Positions 54,621 to 62,536 of a DNA stretch of 64,000 nucleotides are shown here, piece after piece. Made by a program: the position numbers and the translations under genes. The stretch lies in the NCBI RefSeq assembly GCF_021532625.1, contig NZ_JAKGAR010000002.1, forward strand, positions 744,001-808,000. The letters run 5' to 3'. Each line of letters opens with the position of its first letter. Position 1 is the first letter of the stretch. The notes beneath the pieces are model-generated. The model did no database searches. It saw only the letters and a list, made by a program, of their open reading frames with translations, and had not been told where the DNA came from. The DNA is from Octadecabacter algicola. GTDB lineage: Bacteria > Pseudomonadota > Alphaproteobacteria > Rhodobacterales > Rhodobacteraceae.

Positions 54621-56153
54621 ATGACAGACATCCTTAAAGAGCTTGAAACCCGCCGTGAAGCGGCGCGCATGGGTGGTGGGCAGAAACGCATCGACAGCCA
54701 GCACGCCAAGGGCAAGCTAACAGCACGCGAGCGCATTGAGTTGTTGTTGGATGAGGGGTCCTTTGAGGAGTACGACACGTTCGTATCGCACCGTAGCATC
54801 GATTTCGGTATGGAAAAGACGCGCCCAGCTGGGGATGGCGTTGTCACAGGCTGGGGCACGATCAACGGGCGCCAAACCTATGTTTACGCTCAGGACTTCA
54901 CGGTGCTGGGTGGTTCGGTTTCGGCGACGCACGCGGCTAAGATCGTCAAGATCATGGACATGGCGATGCAAAATGGCGCGCCAATCATCGGGATTAACGA
55001 TTCCGGTGGAGCGCGTATTCAGGAAGGCGTCGACGCACTAGGTGGGTACGGTGACATCTTCCAACGCAATATCATGGCGTCCGGCGTTGTACCGCAGATC
55101 AGCTTGATCATGGGGCCATGTGCGGGTGGCGCGGTTTACTCGCCTGCGATGACCGACTTTATCTTCATGGTTAAAGACAGCTCCTACATGTTCGTCACCG
55201 GTCCAGACGTTGTGAAAACCGTGACCAATGAAGTCGTAACAGCCGAAGAGCTGGGTGGAGCGAGCACGCATACTAAAAAGTCTTCTGTCGCTGATGGTGC
55301 CTTTGAAAACGACGTCGAAGCGATCGCCGAAGTGCGCCGCTTGTTTGATTTCTTGCCGCTCAACAACCGTCAAAAGCCGCCAGTGCGCCCATTCTTTGAT
55401 GAGGTTGATCGCGTCGAAGAAAGCCTTGATACGTTGATCCCTGACAACCCGAACCAACCCTACGATATGAAAGAACTGATCCATAAGATCGCCGATGAGG
55501 GCGATTTTTATGAAATTCAGGCGGATTTCGCGGGTAATATGCTGACAGGCTTTATTCGCCTTGAAGGGCAGACCGTGGGCGTCGTGGCCAACCAGCCAAT
55601 GGTTCTTGCTGGCGTTCTGGACATTGATAGTGCGCGTAAAGCGGCAAGGTTTGTGCGGTTCTGCGATGCGTTCGAAATTCCAATCCTGAGCCTCGTGGAC
55701 GTTCCGGGTTTCTTGCCGGGGGTGACGCAGGAATATAACGGCGTTATTAAGCACGGCGCGAAGCTGTTGTTTGCATATGGTGAAGCAACCGTGCCAAAGG
55801 TCACGGTCATTACGCGCAAGGCTTACGGCGGTGCTTACGTTGTTATGTCCTCCAAACACATGAAGGGCGACCTGAACTACGCGTGGCCAACTGCCGAGAT
55901 CGCCGTGATGGGGGCAAAGGGCGCGACGGAGATTATTCACCGCGCCGATCTTGATGATCCTGAAAAGACGGCGGCACATACCAAAGACTATGAAGACCGT
56001 TTTGCGAACCCATTTGTTGCCGCGGAACGCGGTTTCATCGACGAGGTGATTACACCACGCAACACACGTCGCCGCTTGTGCCGTGCCTTTGCTGGTTTGC
56101 GCGGAAAACAGGCGCAAATGCCTTGGAAAAAGCATGACAATATTCCACTTTAA
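54621..56153 (+). CDS. pccB: Propionyl-CoA carboxylase, beta subunit
   Basis: A 510-residue carboxyltransferase subunit. The N-terminal [13 protein letters not shown], acyl-CoA-binding [11 protein letters not shown]-like [23 protein letters not shown] and the C-terminal carboxybiotin-binding [13 protein letters not shown]-like segment are all visible. With PccA it makes (S)-methylmalonyl-CoA from propionyl-CoA. It is divergent from the MFS gene and probably induced via PccR. A small secreted protein gene overlaps its 3' end. Confidence 0.96.
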   Translation: MTDILKELETRREAARMGGGQKRIDSQHAKGKLTARERIELLLDEGSFEEYDTFVSHRSIDFGMEKTRPAGDGVVTGWGTINGRQTYVYAQDFTVLGGSVSATHAAKIVKIMDMAMQNGAPIIGINDSGGARIQEGVDALGGYGDIFQRNIMASGVVPQISLIMGPCAGGAVYSPAMTDFIFMVKDSSYMFVTGPDVVKTVTNEVVTAEELGGASTHTKKSSVADGAFENDVEAIAEVRRLFDFLPLNNRQKPPVRPFFDEVDRVEESLDTLIPDNPNQPYDMKELIHKIADEGDFYEIQADFAGNMLTGFIRLEGQTVGVVANQPMVLAGVLDIDSARKAARFVRFCDAFEIPILSLVDVPGFLPGVTQEYNGVIKHGAKLLFAYGEATVPKVTVITRKAYGGAYVVMSSKHMKGDLNYAWPTAEIAVMGAKGATEIIHRADLDDPEKTAAHTKDYEDRFANPFVAAERGFIDEVITPRNTRRRLCRAFAGLRGKQAQMPWKKHDNIPL

Positions 56154-56547
56154 TCCCCTAAAGCCCCTGACAATTTCGGGATTGGTTTGTGGTTTCTTGA
56201 TCTCGACCGCATCGGATGCTGCGGCTGAGGGCATTCAAGTACCGTCCGGGCAGACGTTGTCATTTCTCGAGTTTATCTCGGAGAAGGATGGGGATGTTGT
56301 TCGCTTCCGGTTCCTTGCGCCGCAAATCGGCGATGCATTTACCTACATGGATGTCGCTCATGATTTTCAGGTTGTTTGCGATGAGCAAGTCATGCCTGTC
56401 TTGGGTGCCCATGGCCTAGAGCCGCGCCAAATCGTGCTGTCGATGTCTGCAATGGACATCCCATTTGGCGAGGATAACCCTGACGTTCTTCAGTTTTTCG
56501 AGGTTTTTCGACCCGAAAATGACACCTGTATCTGGGAGGAATATTGA
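56134..56547 (+). CDS. Secreted hypothetical protein overlapping pccB (DUF6497-like)
   Basis: A 137-residue protein with a signal peptide ([19 protein letters not shown]... AAAEG cleavage region about residue 32). The mature part has [14 protein letters not shown] and two cysteines (VVCDEQ, DTCIWEE). It resembles the uncharacterised DUF6497 family, found beside pcc genes in Rhodobacterales. The ATG at 56134 lies inside the end of pccB (20-base overlap); no start downstream keeps the signal peptide. The function is unknown. Confidence 0.7.
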   Translation: MTIFHFNPLKPLTISGLVCGFLISTASDAAAEGIQVPSGQTLSFLEFISEKDGDVVRFRFLAPQIGDAFTYMDVAHDFQVVCDEQVMPVLGAHGLEPRQIVLSMSAMDIPFGEDNPDVLQFFEVFRPENDTCIWEEY

Positions 56548-56703
56548 TGCATCCACAATATGTTGCGCGGCAAAGCTCACCTAATGGGGGTTTTGTAGCG
56601 GCTGAGTCACAGGCTTGGGCGTCGAAATCCGGATCGTATCTTTTGCGCCGCCGTTCTTGTAGTTTTCCACGAGGTTACACCCAAGTGGCCTACCCTCAAA
56701 ATG

Positions 56704-56739
56704 CACGAGGGGACCGACGCAATGCCGGTCCAACTCGTG
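56704..56739 (+). promoter_or_regulatory. Two-part hairpin in the leader of the 50-residue lipoprotein gene
   Basis: CACGAG-G-GGACCG ... CGGTCC-AA-CTCGTG: 12 pairs interrupted by a small internal loop, with a 9-base apical loop. It lies 25 bases before the small lipoprotein start, within a 217-base non-coding stretch. It may be a regulatory or stability element. Confidence 0.5.
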
Positions 56740-56764
56740 TGGAAAACAGAGACAGGAGACAAAC

Positions 56765-56917
56765 ATGTCTAAGAGCATCAAGAGCCTTTTTGCCGTGTCC
56801 CTGCTTGCCGTTATGGCAGCATGTGGCGCGAACAACGCAAGTGACGTCGAGGAATTCGTGGTCGTTGACCCAGTTCCAGTCACTATCGAGCCGACTTTCT
56901 CCGGCAAATATAACTAA
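56765..56917 (+). CDS. Very small lipoprotein
   Basis: A 50-residue protein starting MSKSIKSLFAVSLLAV with lipobox VMAAC (Cys20) and a 30-residue mature tail rich in Val, Pro and Glu (VEEFVVVDPVPVTIEP). The ribosome binding site AGGAG is 7 bases upstream. Small acylated proteins of this kind are common in pcc loci of Rhodobacterales, but I cannot name a function. A strong hairpin follows. Confidence 0.75.
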   Translation: MSKSIKSLFAVSLLAVMAACGANNASDVEEFVVVDPVPVTIEPTFSGKYN

Positions 56918-56926
56918 TCGACGTTC

Positions 56927-56950
56927 GGGGCAGGCGACGACGCCTGTCCC
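56927..56950 (+). terminator. GC-rich stem-loop after the small lipoprotein
   Basis: GGGGCAGGCG and CGCCTGTCCC pair over 10 positions (one G-U) around ACGA. No U-tract follows, so it is at best a weak terminator or an RNA-stabilising hairpin. Confidence 0.4.
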
Positions 56951-56983
56951 AACTCACGCGTCCGGTTCTCGGGGGGCAGCGTG

Positions 56984-57355
56984 ATGGAAAAGCACCGCGG
57001 ATTCCCAAGCCGCCTTCCTAGCTCCGATTTCCAGTTCACAATCCGGCGCCCCGTCAAAAAGGGTTTGCCGCCAAAGCTGTTCCAACGGGAACGCTATGCA
57101 GACCGTCGTCCAGCTGATCGCCGTGCAGACGAAGGGTTTATGTGGGCCTTGAAAGAACACTTCGGGGATCAACCGTTTGAGCGGGGCAATCTGGATGCTG
57201 GGCGTTTGAATTTCGTCTTTGGACGCGAGGTTATCCCTGCTGAAGATCCCTTTGATCCTGAAAGCTATGAAGCGCTTTTGAAGTTGGATTTGAGGCGCAC
57301 AGAGCAGTCTTTTCCAGAAATCTTTCGCCCTGACTGGGCGCCGGGGCAATCATGA
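56984..57355 (+). CDS. Hypothetical protein in the pcc locus
   Basis: A 123-residue, soluble, strongly charged protein with no signal peptide. Features are a Tyr/Arg-rich middle (RERYADRRPADRRADEGF) and acidic PAEDPFDPESYEALLKL. I do not recognise a family. The ATG at 56984 is preceded by a G-rich run (GGGGGGCAG); a GTG one codon earlier is possible. It lies between the small lipoprotein and a 346-base gap. Confidence 0.55.
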   Translation: MEKHRGFPSRLPSSDFQFTIRRPVKKGLPPKLFQRERYADRRPADRRADEGFMWALKEHFGDQPFERGNLDAGRLNFVFGREVIPAEDPFDPESYEALLKLDLRRTEQSFPEIFRPDWAPGQS

Positions 57356-57701
57356 TGATAGGCGTTCGGGTGCGCGGTTTTTGGCCGACGATTTTGCAAC
57401 TTTGGCGGGAAATGGCTCAGTTTGAGGGTCCATTGCGTATGCCGAATGACAGGTCAGATCGCTTGTGCGAGGTTGTACTTGTAGCCGCTCAGCCCAGCAA
57501 TCTGGACGGCTCGCATTGTCAATACCGTTACCCTTCCCCTCGTCGGTCTGATCCCTTTGGGTTCAGACCGACACCCTTATTTCGTTGCCGAATGGGGGAT
57601 TTGCGCCGCTCACGTCAGTTTGTGCAGAAAACGCTTGTGTTGATTGCGCAAAGGGCAGATTCTGCGCGGTATAATAAAACGCAAAATAAGGGCAGTAACC
57701 T
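57356..57701 (+). other. Gene-free stretch with a long hairpin
   Basis: About 346 bases. An open frame begins with ATG at 57352 and runs to 57984, but it overlaps the next lipoprotein in another frame and looks non-coding. The notable object is a hairpin at 57542-57572: a 14-base arm GTCGGTCTGATCCC pairs with GGGTTCAGACCGAC with one mismatch and a loop of three T. This would be very stable on either strand. Confidence 0.6.
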
Positions 57702-57905
57702 ATGCAACATATCCGTATTATTCTCGCTGTTGGGGCCATTGCGTCGCTCTCAGCATGTCTCGACAACGACCTTGAACGCGGCCTTGCCGGCGCTGCCGCA
57801 GGCGCAGTTCTCGCAGACGCAACAGGTGTCGATCCAGTCACTGGGGCACTCGTTGGCGGCGCGGCTGGCGCGCTTTGCGACGAAGTTACCAACGCCTGCC
57901 GCTAA
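57702..57905 (+). CDS. Glycine-zipper lipoprotein
   Basis: A 67-residue protein with a lipobox (IASLSAC, Cys19) and a glycine/alanine-rich segment (RGLAGAAAGAVLADATG, GALVGGAAGALC) like glycine-zipper outer-membrane lipoproteins. A second and third Cys near the C-terminus (CDEVTNAC) may pair. It lies before pccA, separated from it by a terminator-like hairpin. Confidence 0.75.
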   Translation: MQHIRIILAVGAIASLSACLDNDLERGLAGAAAGAVLADATGVDPVTGALVGGAAGALCDEVTNACR

Positions 57906-57940
57906 TCTAACAACGCCTCTCGGGGCAATCACGACTAATG

Positions 57941-57975
57941 ACCGCCGTTCAGGGATGACCCTGTGCGGCGGTTTT
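57941..57975 (+). terminator. Terminator-like hairpin between lipoprotein and pccA
   Basis: An outer stem ACCGCCG/CGGCGGT encloses an inner stem CAGGG/CCCTG with loop ATGA, followed by TTT. It ends 20 bases before the pccA start and may terminate the lipoprotein message or modulate pccA expression. Confidence 0.6.
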
Positions 57976-57994
57976 GCATTCTAAGGGGCTACCA

Positions 57995-60040
57995 ATGTTC
58001 AAGAAAATCCTGATCGCCAACCGAGGTGAGATCGCCTGCCGCGTCATCAAGACAGCACGCAAGATGGGCATCAAAACCGTTGCCGTTTATTCTGACGCGG
58101 ACCGCAATGCGTTGCACGTCAAAATGGCGGATGAGGCAGTTCACATTGGCCCGCCCCCAGCAAACCAATCCTATATCGTGATCGATAAGATCATGGACGC
58201 GATCAAGCAGACCGGTGCAGAAGCCGTGCACCCGGGGTATGGTTTCTTGTCTGAGAACTCCAAGTTCGCTGAGGCACTTGAAGCTGCGGGTGTTGCTTTT
58301 ATCGGGCCACCGAAGGGCGCGATCGAGAAGATGGGCGACAAGATTACGTCCAAGAAGATCGCCCAAGATGCTGAGGTTAGCACCGTTCCGGGCCATATGG
58401 GCTTGATTGAGGACGCTGAAGAGGCCGTGAAGATCAGCCAAGAGATCGGCTATCCTGTTATGATCAAAGCCTCCGCTGGTGGCGGTGGTAAGGGCATGCG
58501 GATTGCTTGGGATGATGATGGTGCCCGTGAAGGGTTCCAGTCATCTAAGAACGAAGCCGCGAACTCTTTTGGGGATGACCGGATTTTCATCGAGAAATTC
58601 GTCACTCAGCCACGCCACATCGAAATTCAGGTGCTGTGCGACAGCCACGGCAATGGCATCTATCTGGGCGAGCGTGAATGTTCGATCCAGCGTCGTCAGC
58701 AAAAGGTCATCGAAGAAGCGCCAAGCCCGTTCTTGGACGAAGCCACACGTAAAGCGATGGGGGAACAGTCTGTCGCACTGGCAAAAGCTGTGGACTACGC
58801 GTCTGCGGGTACGGTGGAATTCATCGTTGATGGCGACCGTAACTTCTACTTCCTTGAAATGAATACACGTTTGCAGGTGGAACACCCTGTAACTGAGCTG
58901 ATCACAGGTGTTGATCTGGTCGAACAGATGATCCGCGTGGCCTATGGCGAGAAGCTAGAGATCGCGCAGAAGGATGTGACCCTGACCGGCTGGGCGATGG
59001 AGAGTCGCCTCTACGCCGAAGACCCATATCGTGGGTTTTTGCCATCTATTGGCCGTTTGACGACCTATCGCCCACCAGCCGAGGTTGCGGCGGGGCCACT
59101 CGTTGCGAATGGCAAATGGCAGGGCGATGCGCCGGAAGGTAAACATGCCGTGCGCAATGACACGGGCGTTTATGATGGGGGCGAGATCTCCATGTATTAT
59201 GACCCGATGATTGCCAAGCTCTGCACATGGGCACCGACCCGTGCCGAAGCGATCGAAGAAATGCGCGTGGCCTTGGACACGTTTGAGGTCGAGGGCATCG
59301 GCCACAACATCCCATTCCTGTCCGCCGTGTATGACCACGAGAAATTCACCTCCGGCAACATGACAACCGCGTTCATCGAGGAAGAATACCCTGAAGGGTT
59401 CGAAGGTGTTACGCTCCCCGACGGTGAGATTAAACGGATCGCAGCCACTTGTGCAGCAATGCACCGTGTTGCTGAAATTCGCCGCACGCGTGTTACGGGT
59501 CGTATGGATAATCATACCCGCCACGTGGACAACAAAGCCGTTGTGACGTTGCAGGGTGTCGAGCATGAAGTGGTGTTGGATGCCGATCAGAATGGATCGG
59601 ATGTGACGTTTAACGACGGAACAACTCTACGCGTTGAAGGCACTTGGACTCCAGGCATGAGCATTGCCTCCATGACCGTCGATGGCGAACCATTGGTTCT
59701 TAAGGTTGGCAAAGCAACGCACGGGTTTCGTATTCGCAACCGAGGTGCCGACCTAAAGGTCTTTGTGCGCTCTCGTTTGCAGGCAGATATGGCCGCTTTG
59801 ATGCCAGAAAAACTGCCGCCGGACACATCCAAGATGTTGCTGTGCCCAATGCCGGGATTGATCGTGAAGGTTGATGTCGAAGTTGGCGATGAGGTCGAGG
59901 ATGGTCAGGTTCTGTGCACTGTTGAGGCAATGAAGATGGAAAACATCTTGCGCGCAGAGAAGAAAGCCACGGTTACGAAAATTAACGCAGCAGCTGGTGA
60001 TAGCCTGTCCGTTGATGATGTGATCATGGAATTCGAGTAA
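57995..60040 (+). CDS. pccA: Propionyl-CoA carboxylase, alpha subunit (biotin carboxylase/carrier)
   Basis: A 681-residue protein. N-terminal biotin carboxylase with KILIANRGEIACRV at the start, an ATP-grasp loop ASAGGGGKGMR and EMNTRLQVEHPVTE; a central linker domain; and a C-terminal biotinyl domain with EAMKMEN, in which Lys647 carries biotin. It carboxylates biotin with bicarbonate and ATP for PccB. The ATG at 57995 gives the family N-terminus; an upstream start is rejected. Confidence 0.97.
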   Translation: MFKKILIANRGEIACRVIKTARKMGIKTVAVYSDADRNALHVKMADEAVHIGPPPANQSYIVIDKIMDAIKQTGAEAVHPGYGFLSENSKFAEALEAAGVAFIGPPKGAIEKMGDKITSKKIAQDAEVSTVPGHMGLIEDAEEAVKISQEIGYPVMIKASAGGGGKGMRIAWDDDGAREGFQSSKNEAANSFGDDRIFIEKFVTQPRHIEIQVLCDSHGNGIYLGERECSIQRRQQKVIEEAPSPFLDEATRKAMGEQSVALAKAVDYASAGTVEFIVDGDRNFYFLEMNTRLQVEHPVTELITGVDLVEQMIRVAYGEKLEIAQKDVTLTGWAMESRLYAEDPYRGFLPSIGRLTTYRPPAEVAAGPLVANGKWQGDAPEGKHAVRNDTGVYDGGEISMYYDPMIAKLCTWAPTRAEAIEEMRVALDTFEVEGIGHNIPFLSAVYDHEKFTSGNMTTAFIEEEYPEGFEGVTLPDGEIKRIAATCAAMHRVAEIRRTRVTGRMDNHTRHVDNKAVVTLQGVEHEVVLDADQNGSDVTFNDGTTLRVEGTWTPGMSIASMTVDGEPLVLKVGKATHGFRIRNRGADLKVFVRSRLQADMAALMPEKLPPDTSKMLLCPMPGLIVKVDVEVGDEVEDGQVLCTVEAMKMENILRAEKKATVTKINAAAGDSLSVDDVIMEFE

Positions 60041-60044
60041 CCCT

Positions 60045-60857
60045 TTGGACCTTGTGCTGCATATTGGCGCCCATCGCACCGGATCAACCATGGTTGAACG
60101 CACGATTACGGCGACGATTGCGGCACACCCTGACTGTGGTGTCGCCATTTGGGGGCCGAGACGATTGCGTGATACCGACGGATTTCAGGCAACAATTCGG
60201 CGTTTGGATGAAGATGCAGAACCTGTTGATAAAGCGGCGGCAGTCGCATTGGACGCTTTGGCGTCTCAGTTCGCGGAGGATGTCTCGGCGGAACGTGATC
60301 GTGGGGTCAAAACGTTGATCCTGTCCGAAGAGAACCTCATGGGGTCTATGGGCAATAACTTTCGGTCGGGGTCGTTTTACGGCGATGTAGCGCAGCGCCT
60401 TGCGGCCTACGACAGTCTGCTGCCACAGTCACCCAATCGCGTCGCGATGGGTGTGCGTGACTACGGGGCTGTCTGGACTTCAGCGTTTCATTACCTGCCA
60501 CAAGTTGGCAAGAACGCTCCCCCGCTTGAAAGCGCGCGAGAGGCCTTGCTGGACAATCGGCGCGGTTGGCCTGAAGTGGTTCGTGATGTCGCAACGGTTT
60601 GGCCAGATTCACCTATGTTGCTTTGGCAGCAAGAAGATCTGGAAGCAGAGACTGTGCAGATTTGTGCGTCGATCACTGGGTTAAGCGTCGATCAAATCGT
60701 TGTACCGGACGGAAAAATAAACGCCCGCAAGGCCAAGACGCCACGCCCGGATGTATTTGATGCCGAGGAACGCAAACATCTGACCCATCGCTACAACCGA
60801 CACCTACGACGGCTGCGCAAAGCTGACGGTCTTGGCTGGGCTGGGGGGCAGGCGTGA
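60045..60857 (+). CDS. Sulfotransferase-like P-loop protein A
   Basis: A 270-residue protein. The N-terminal HIGAHRTGST (residues 6-15) resembles the PAPS-binding loop of sulfotransferases; SEENLMGSMGNN (94-105) and GVRDYGAVW (136-144) are shared with the protein at 61508. The start is uncertain: TTG at 60045 (4 bases after pccA) or GTG at 60054. Family likeness is by motif only; the acceptor is unknown. It is probably cotranscribed with pccA. Confidence 0.65.
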   Translation: MDLVLHIGAHRTGSTMVERTITATIAAHPDCGVAIWGPRRLRDTDGFQATIRRLDEDAEPVDKAAAVALDALASQFAEDVSAERDRGVKTLILSEENLMGSMGNNFRSGSFYGDVAQRLAAYDSLLPQSPNRVAMGVRDYGAVWTSAFHYLPQVGKNAPPLESAREALLDNRRGWPEVVRDVATVWPDSPMLLWQQEDLEAETVQICASITGLSVDQIVVPDGKINARKAKTPRPDVFDAEERKHLTHRYNRHLRRLRKADGLGWAGGQA

Positions 60858-60861
60858 TGGA

Positions 60862-61329
60862 TTACGGTTCCGCGCGGCGATCTACTATTTCTTGTTGCCG
60901 AAGTGGCATCTTGTCGATGGAGCGGGTGATTTCGCGCACGGTCCAAGGAGAAGGCTTGCGCAGTTCGACCTCACCGTCCTTGCCGATGATGACGAGCATG
61001 AAACCGCGGGGGCGCAAACGTGTGCGCAGCGCGCTTTCTGCATCAGGGTCGGTGTCCGTCAATATGACAACATCACGTTCCGCAAGATCATCCGCACGAT
61101 CGCGCAGGAGGTCCATCTGTTGGATAAAACGCGGATCGTTCGGACTGTCAGCAAAGACGACGACAGGGCGCGCAACCCAGATAAAGCTATCAATATCCAA
61201 AGAAGTTGCATCAAATGCGACTGTTTTGTCGGTTTCCCACTGGTCTACGACTGTAGGTTCAACGTCGTCTTGTGCGCTTCCCGCGGAGGCCCATAAGACC
61301 AATGATAATAATGCCAATAGTCGGATCAT
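60862..61329 (-). CDS. DUF4174 family secreted protein
   Basis: A 155-residue protein with a signal peptide (MIRLLALLSLVLWASAGSAQ) and a thioredoxin-like mature region (RPVVVFADSPNDPRF, ERDVVILTDTDPDA, RGFMLVIIGKDGEVELRKPSPW), as in DUF4174 proteins. No Cys-pair is visible, so redox activity is unlikely. It lies on the opposite strand between the two sulfotransferase-like genes and is probably periplasmic. Confidence 0.8.
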   Translation of the reverse strand: MIRLLALLSLVLWASAGSAQDDVEPTVVDQWETDKTVAFDATSLDIDSFIWVARPVVVFADSPNDPRFIQQMDLLRDRADDLAERDVVILTDTDPDAESALRTRLRPRGFMLVIIGKDGEVELRKPSPWTVREITRSIDKMPLRQQEIVDRRAEP

Positions 61330-61507
61330 TCTGCTCCCCTTTGATTATGATATAGGTGCACTGGACCAAAAGACTAAGGGGCAATCGCCCCAAGACCGCG
61401 ACATTTTTAGTTTTAACCCTATGGTCAGGAACACCGCCCATTGCATTGGTAAACTTCAAGATTGTGCAAACGCACGGTCTGTTTCAATCCAATGGGGGCG
61501 CTGGTCA

Positions 61508-62536
61508 ATGGACGTCATGCTGCATCTTGGGGCGCACAGAAGTGCCTCGACATCGTTTCAGAAGTATCTTTGGACCAACCGCGTGCGATTGGCCAAACGC
61601 GGTCTGACAAGCTGGACACCGAAACGCACGCGTGATGGATTGATGGCGGGCATGGTACGTCGTCCGGCTTTGATCACACTTGAGGATGAACGAAATGCGG
61701 TTCGATCTGTCGGGCGGATCAGGGTCGAAATCGAACGGCTGGAACGTGCTGGTCAAAACGGGCTTTTGATAAGCGAAGAGAACCTTATCGGGACGATGAG
61801 CAACAATGTCGCCGATGCGCAGCTTTATCCGTTGCTGAATGAACGCTTGATGCGCTTCAGCCCCGCGTTTGAGGGGCGCAAGCTGCGCATCGGGTTGGGC
61901 ATTCGCAGCTACGAGGCCTATTGGGCGTCGTGCCTGTCGCGCCTCGTTCGGCGCGGCCTTCAAATGCCGAGCGTCGATTTCTTGGATTTTTTGACAACGC
62001 AGCCGCGACGCTGGCGCCATGTCATTCGTGATATCTCAACGACATTTCCTGACGCAGACCTGTTTGTCTGGCCTTTCGAACGGATGGCAGGATCACCGGA
62101 TCGGCAGCTTGGAGCGTTGTGGGACGGCGACTGCCAAGGGCTTGAAGGGCGCGATGTCTGGCGCGGTCGCAGCTCTGATGTTTGGCAAATGAACGAAATT
62201 CTTGCGCTCAGAGGGGAGGCGCCCATTGCGACGGGTCTCTTGGAAACGAAAGCGCGCTGGATGCCTTTCGACGATGAGCAGAAAGCAGTCTTGCGTGCAG
62301 AGTACCGCGGTGACCTCGCTTGGCTGGCGGATGGCGCTCAAGGAATGGCTACTTTCATAGATGGGCGACCAACCCCCGCTCGGTATTCTGAAGCAACACA
62401 AGTTAACGGGCAAAGAATGCCTGAAATCCGGCCTGACAGGGCTGACGTGACCCGCACCAGCGTAAAAAACGCGGTGCCATTGAGAGGACGACAAAATGGG
62501 ATCGAAGAAGGACTGGGCCGATCAGGCGCAAGCTGA
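61508..62536 (+). CDS. Sulfotransferase-like P-loop protein B
   Basis: A 342-residue protein with [10 protein letters not shown] (residues 6-15), [12 protein letters not shown] (89-100), GIRSYEAYW (131-139) and [20 protein letters not shown] (about 167-186), which align with protein A at 60045. The two are diverged paralogues. The ATG at 61508 is used; the frame is open far upstream, but that part overlaps the DUF4174 gene antisense and is unlike the family. The end overlaps the mcm start by 41 bases. The function is not established. Confidence 0.65.
   Translation: MDVMLHLGAHRSASTSFQKYLWTNRVRLAKRGLTSWTPKRTRDGLMAGMVRRPALITLEDERNAVRSVGRIRVEIERLERAGQNGLLISEENLIGTMSNNVADAQLYPLLNERLMRFSPAFEGRKLRIGLGIRSYEAYWASCLSRLVRRGLQMPSVDFLDFLTTQPRRWRHVIRDISTTFPDADLFVWPFERMAGSPDRQLGALWDGDCQGLEGRDVWRGRSSDVWQMNEILALRGEAPIATGLLETKARWMPFDDEQKAVLRAEYRGDLAWLADGAQGMATFIDGRPTPARYSEATQVNGQRMPEIRPDRADVTRTSVKNAVPLRGRQNGIEEGLGRSGAS

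Noticed and set aside
55038-56234. A 398-codon open frame antisense to pccB
   Set aside because: Same reason: a shadow of a conserved gene, rich in His, Arg and Asn in a non-protein-like pattern.
57352-57984. A 210-codon frame starting with an ATGA overlap after the hypothetical protein at 56984
   Set aside because: The overlap is suggestive, but the product has no protein-like pattern, runs through a long hairpin and lies over the glycine-zipper lipoprotein in another frame.
60854-61507. A 218-codon N-terminal extension of sulfotransferase-like protein B
   Set aside because: It runs antisense to the DUF4174 gene with no family likeness; protein A starts right at the HIGAHR motif, so the ATG at 61508 fits.
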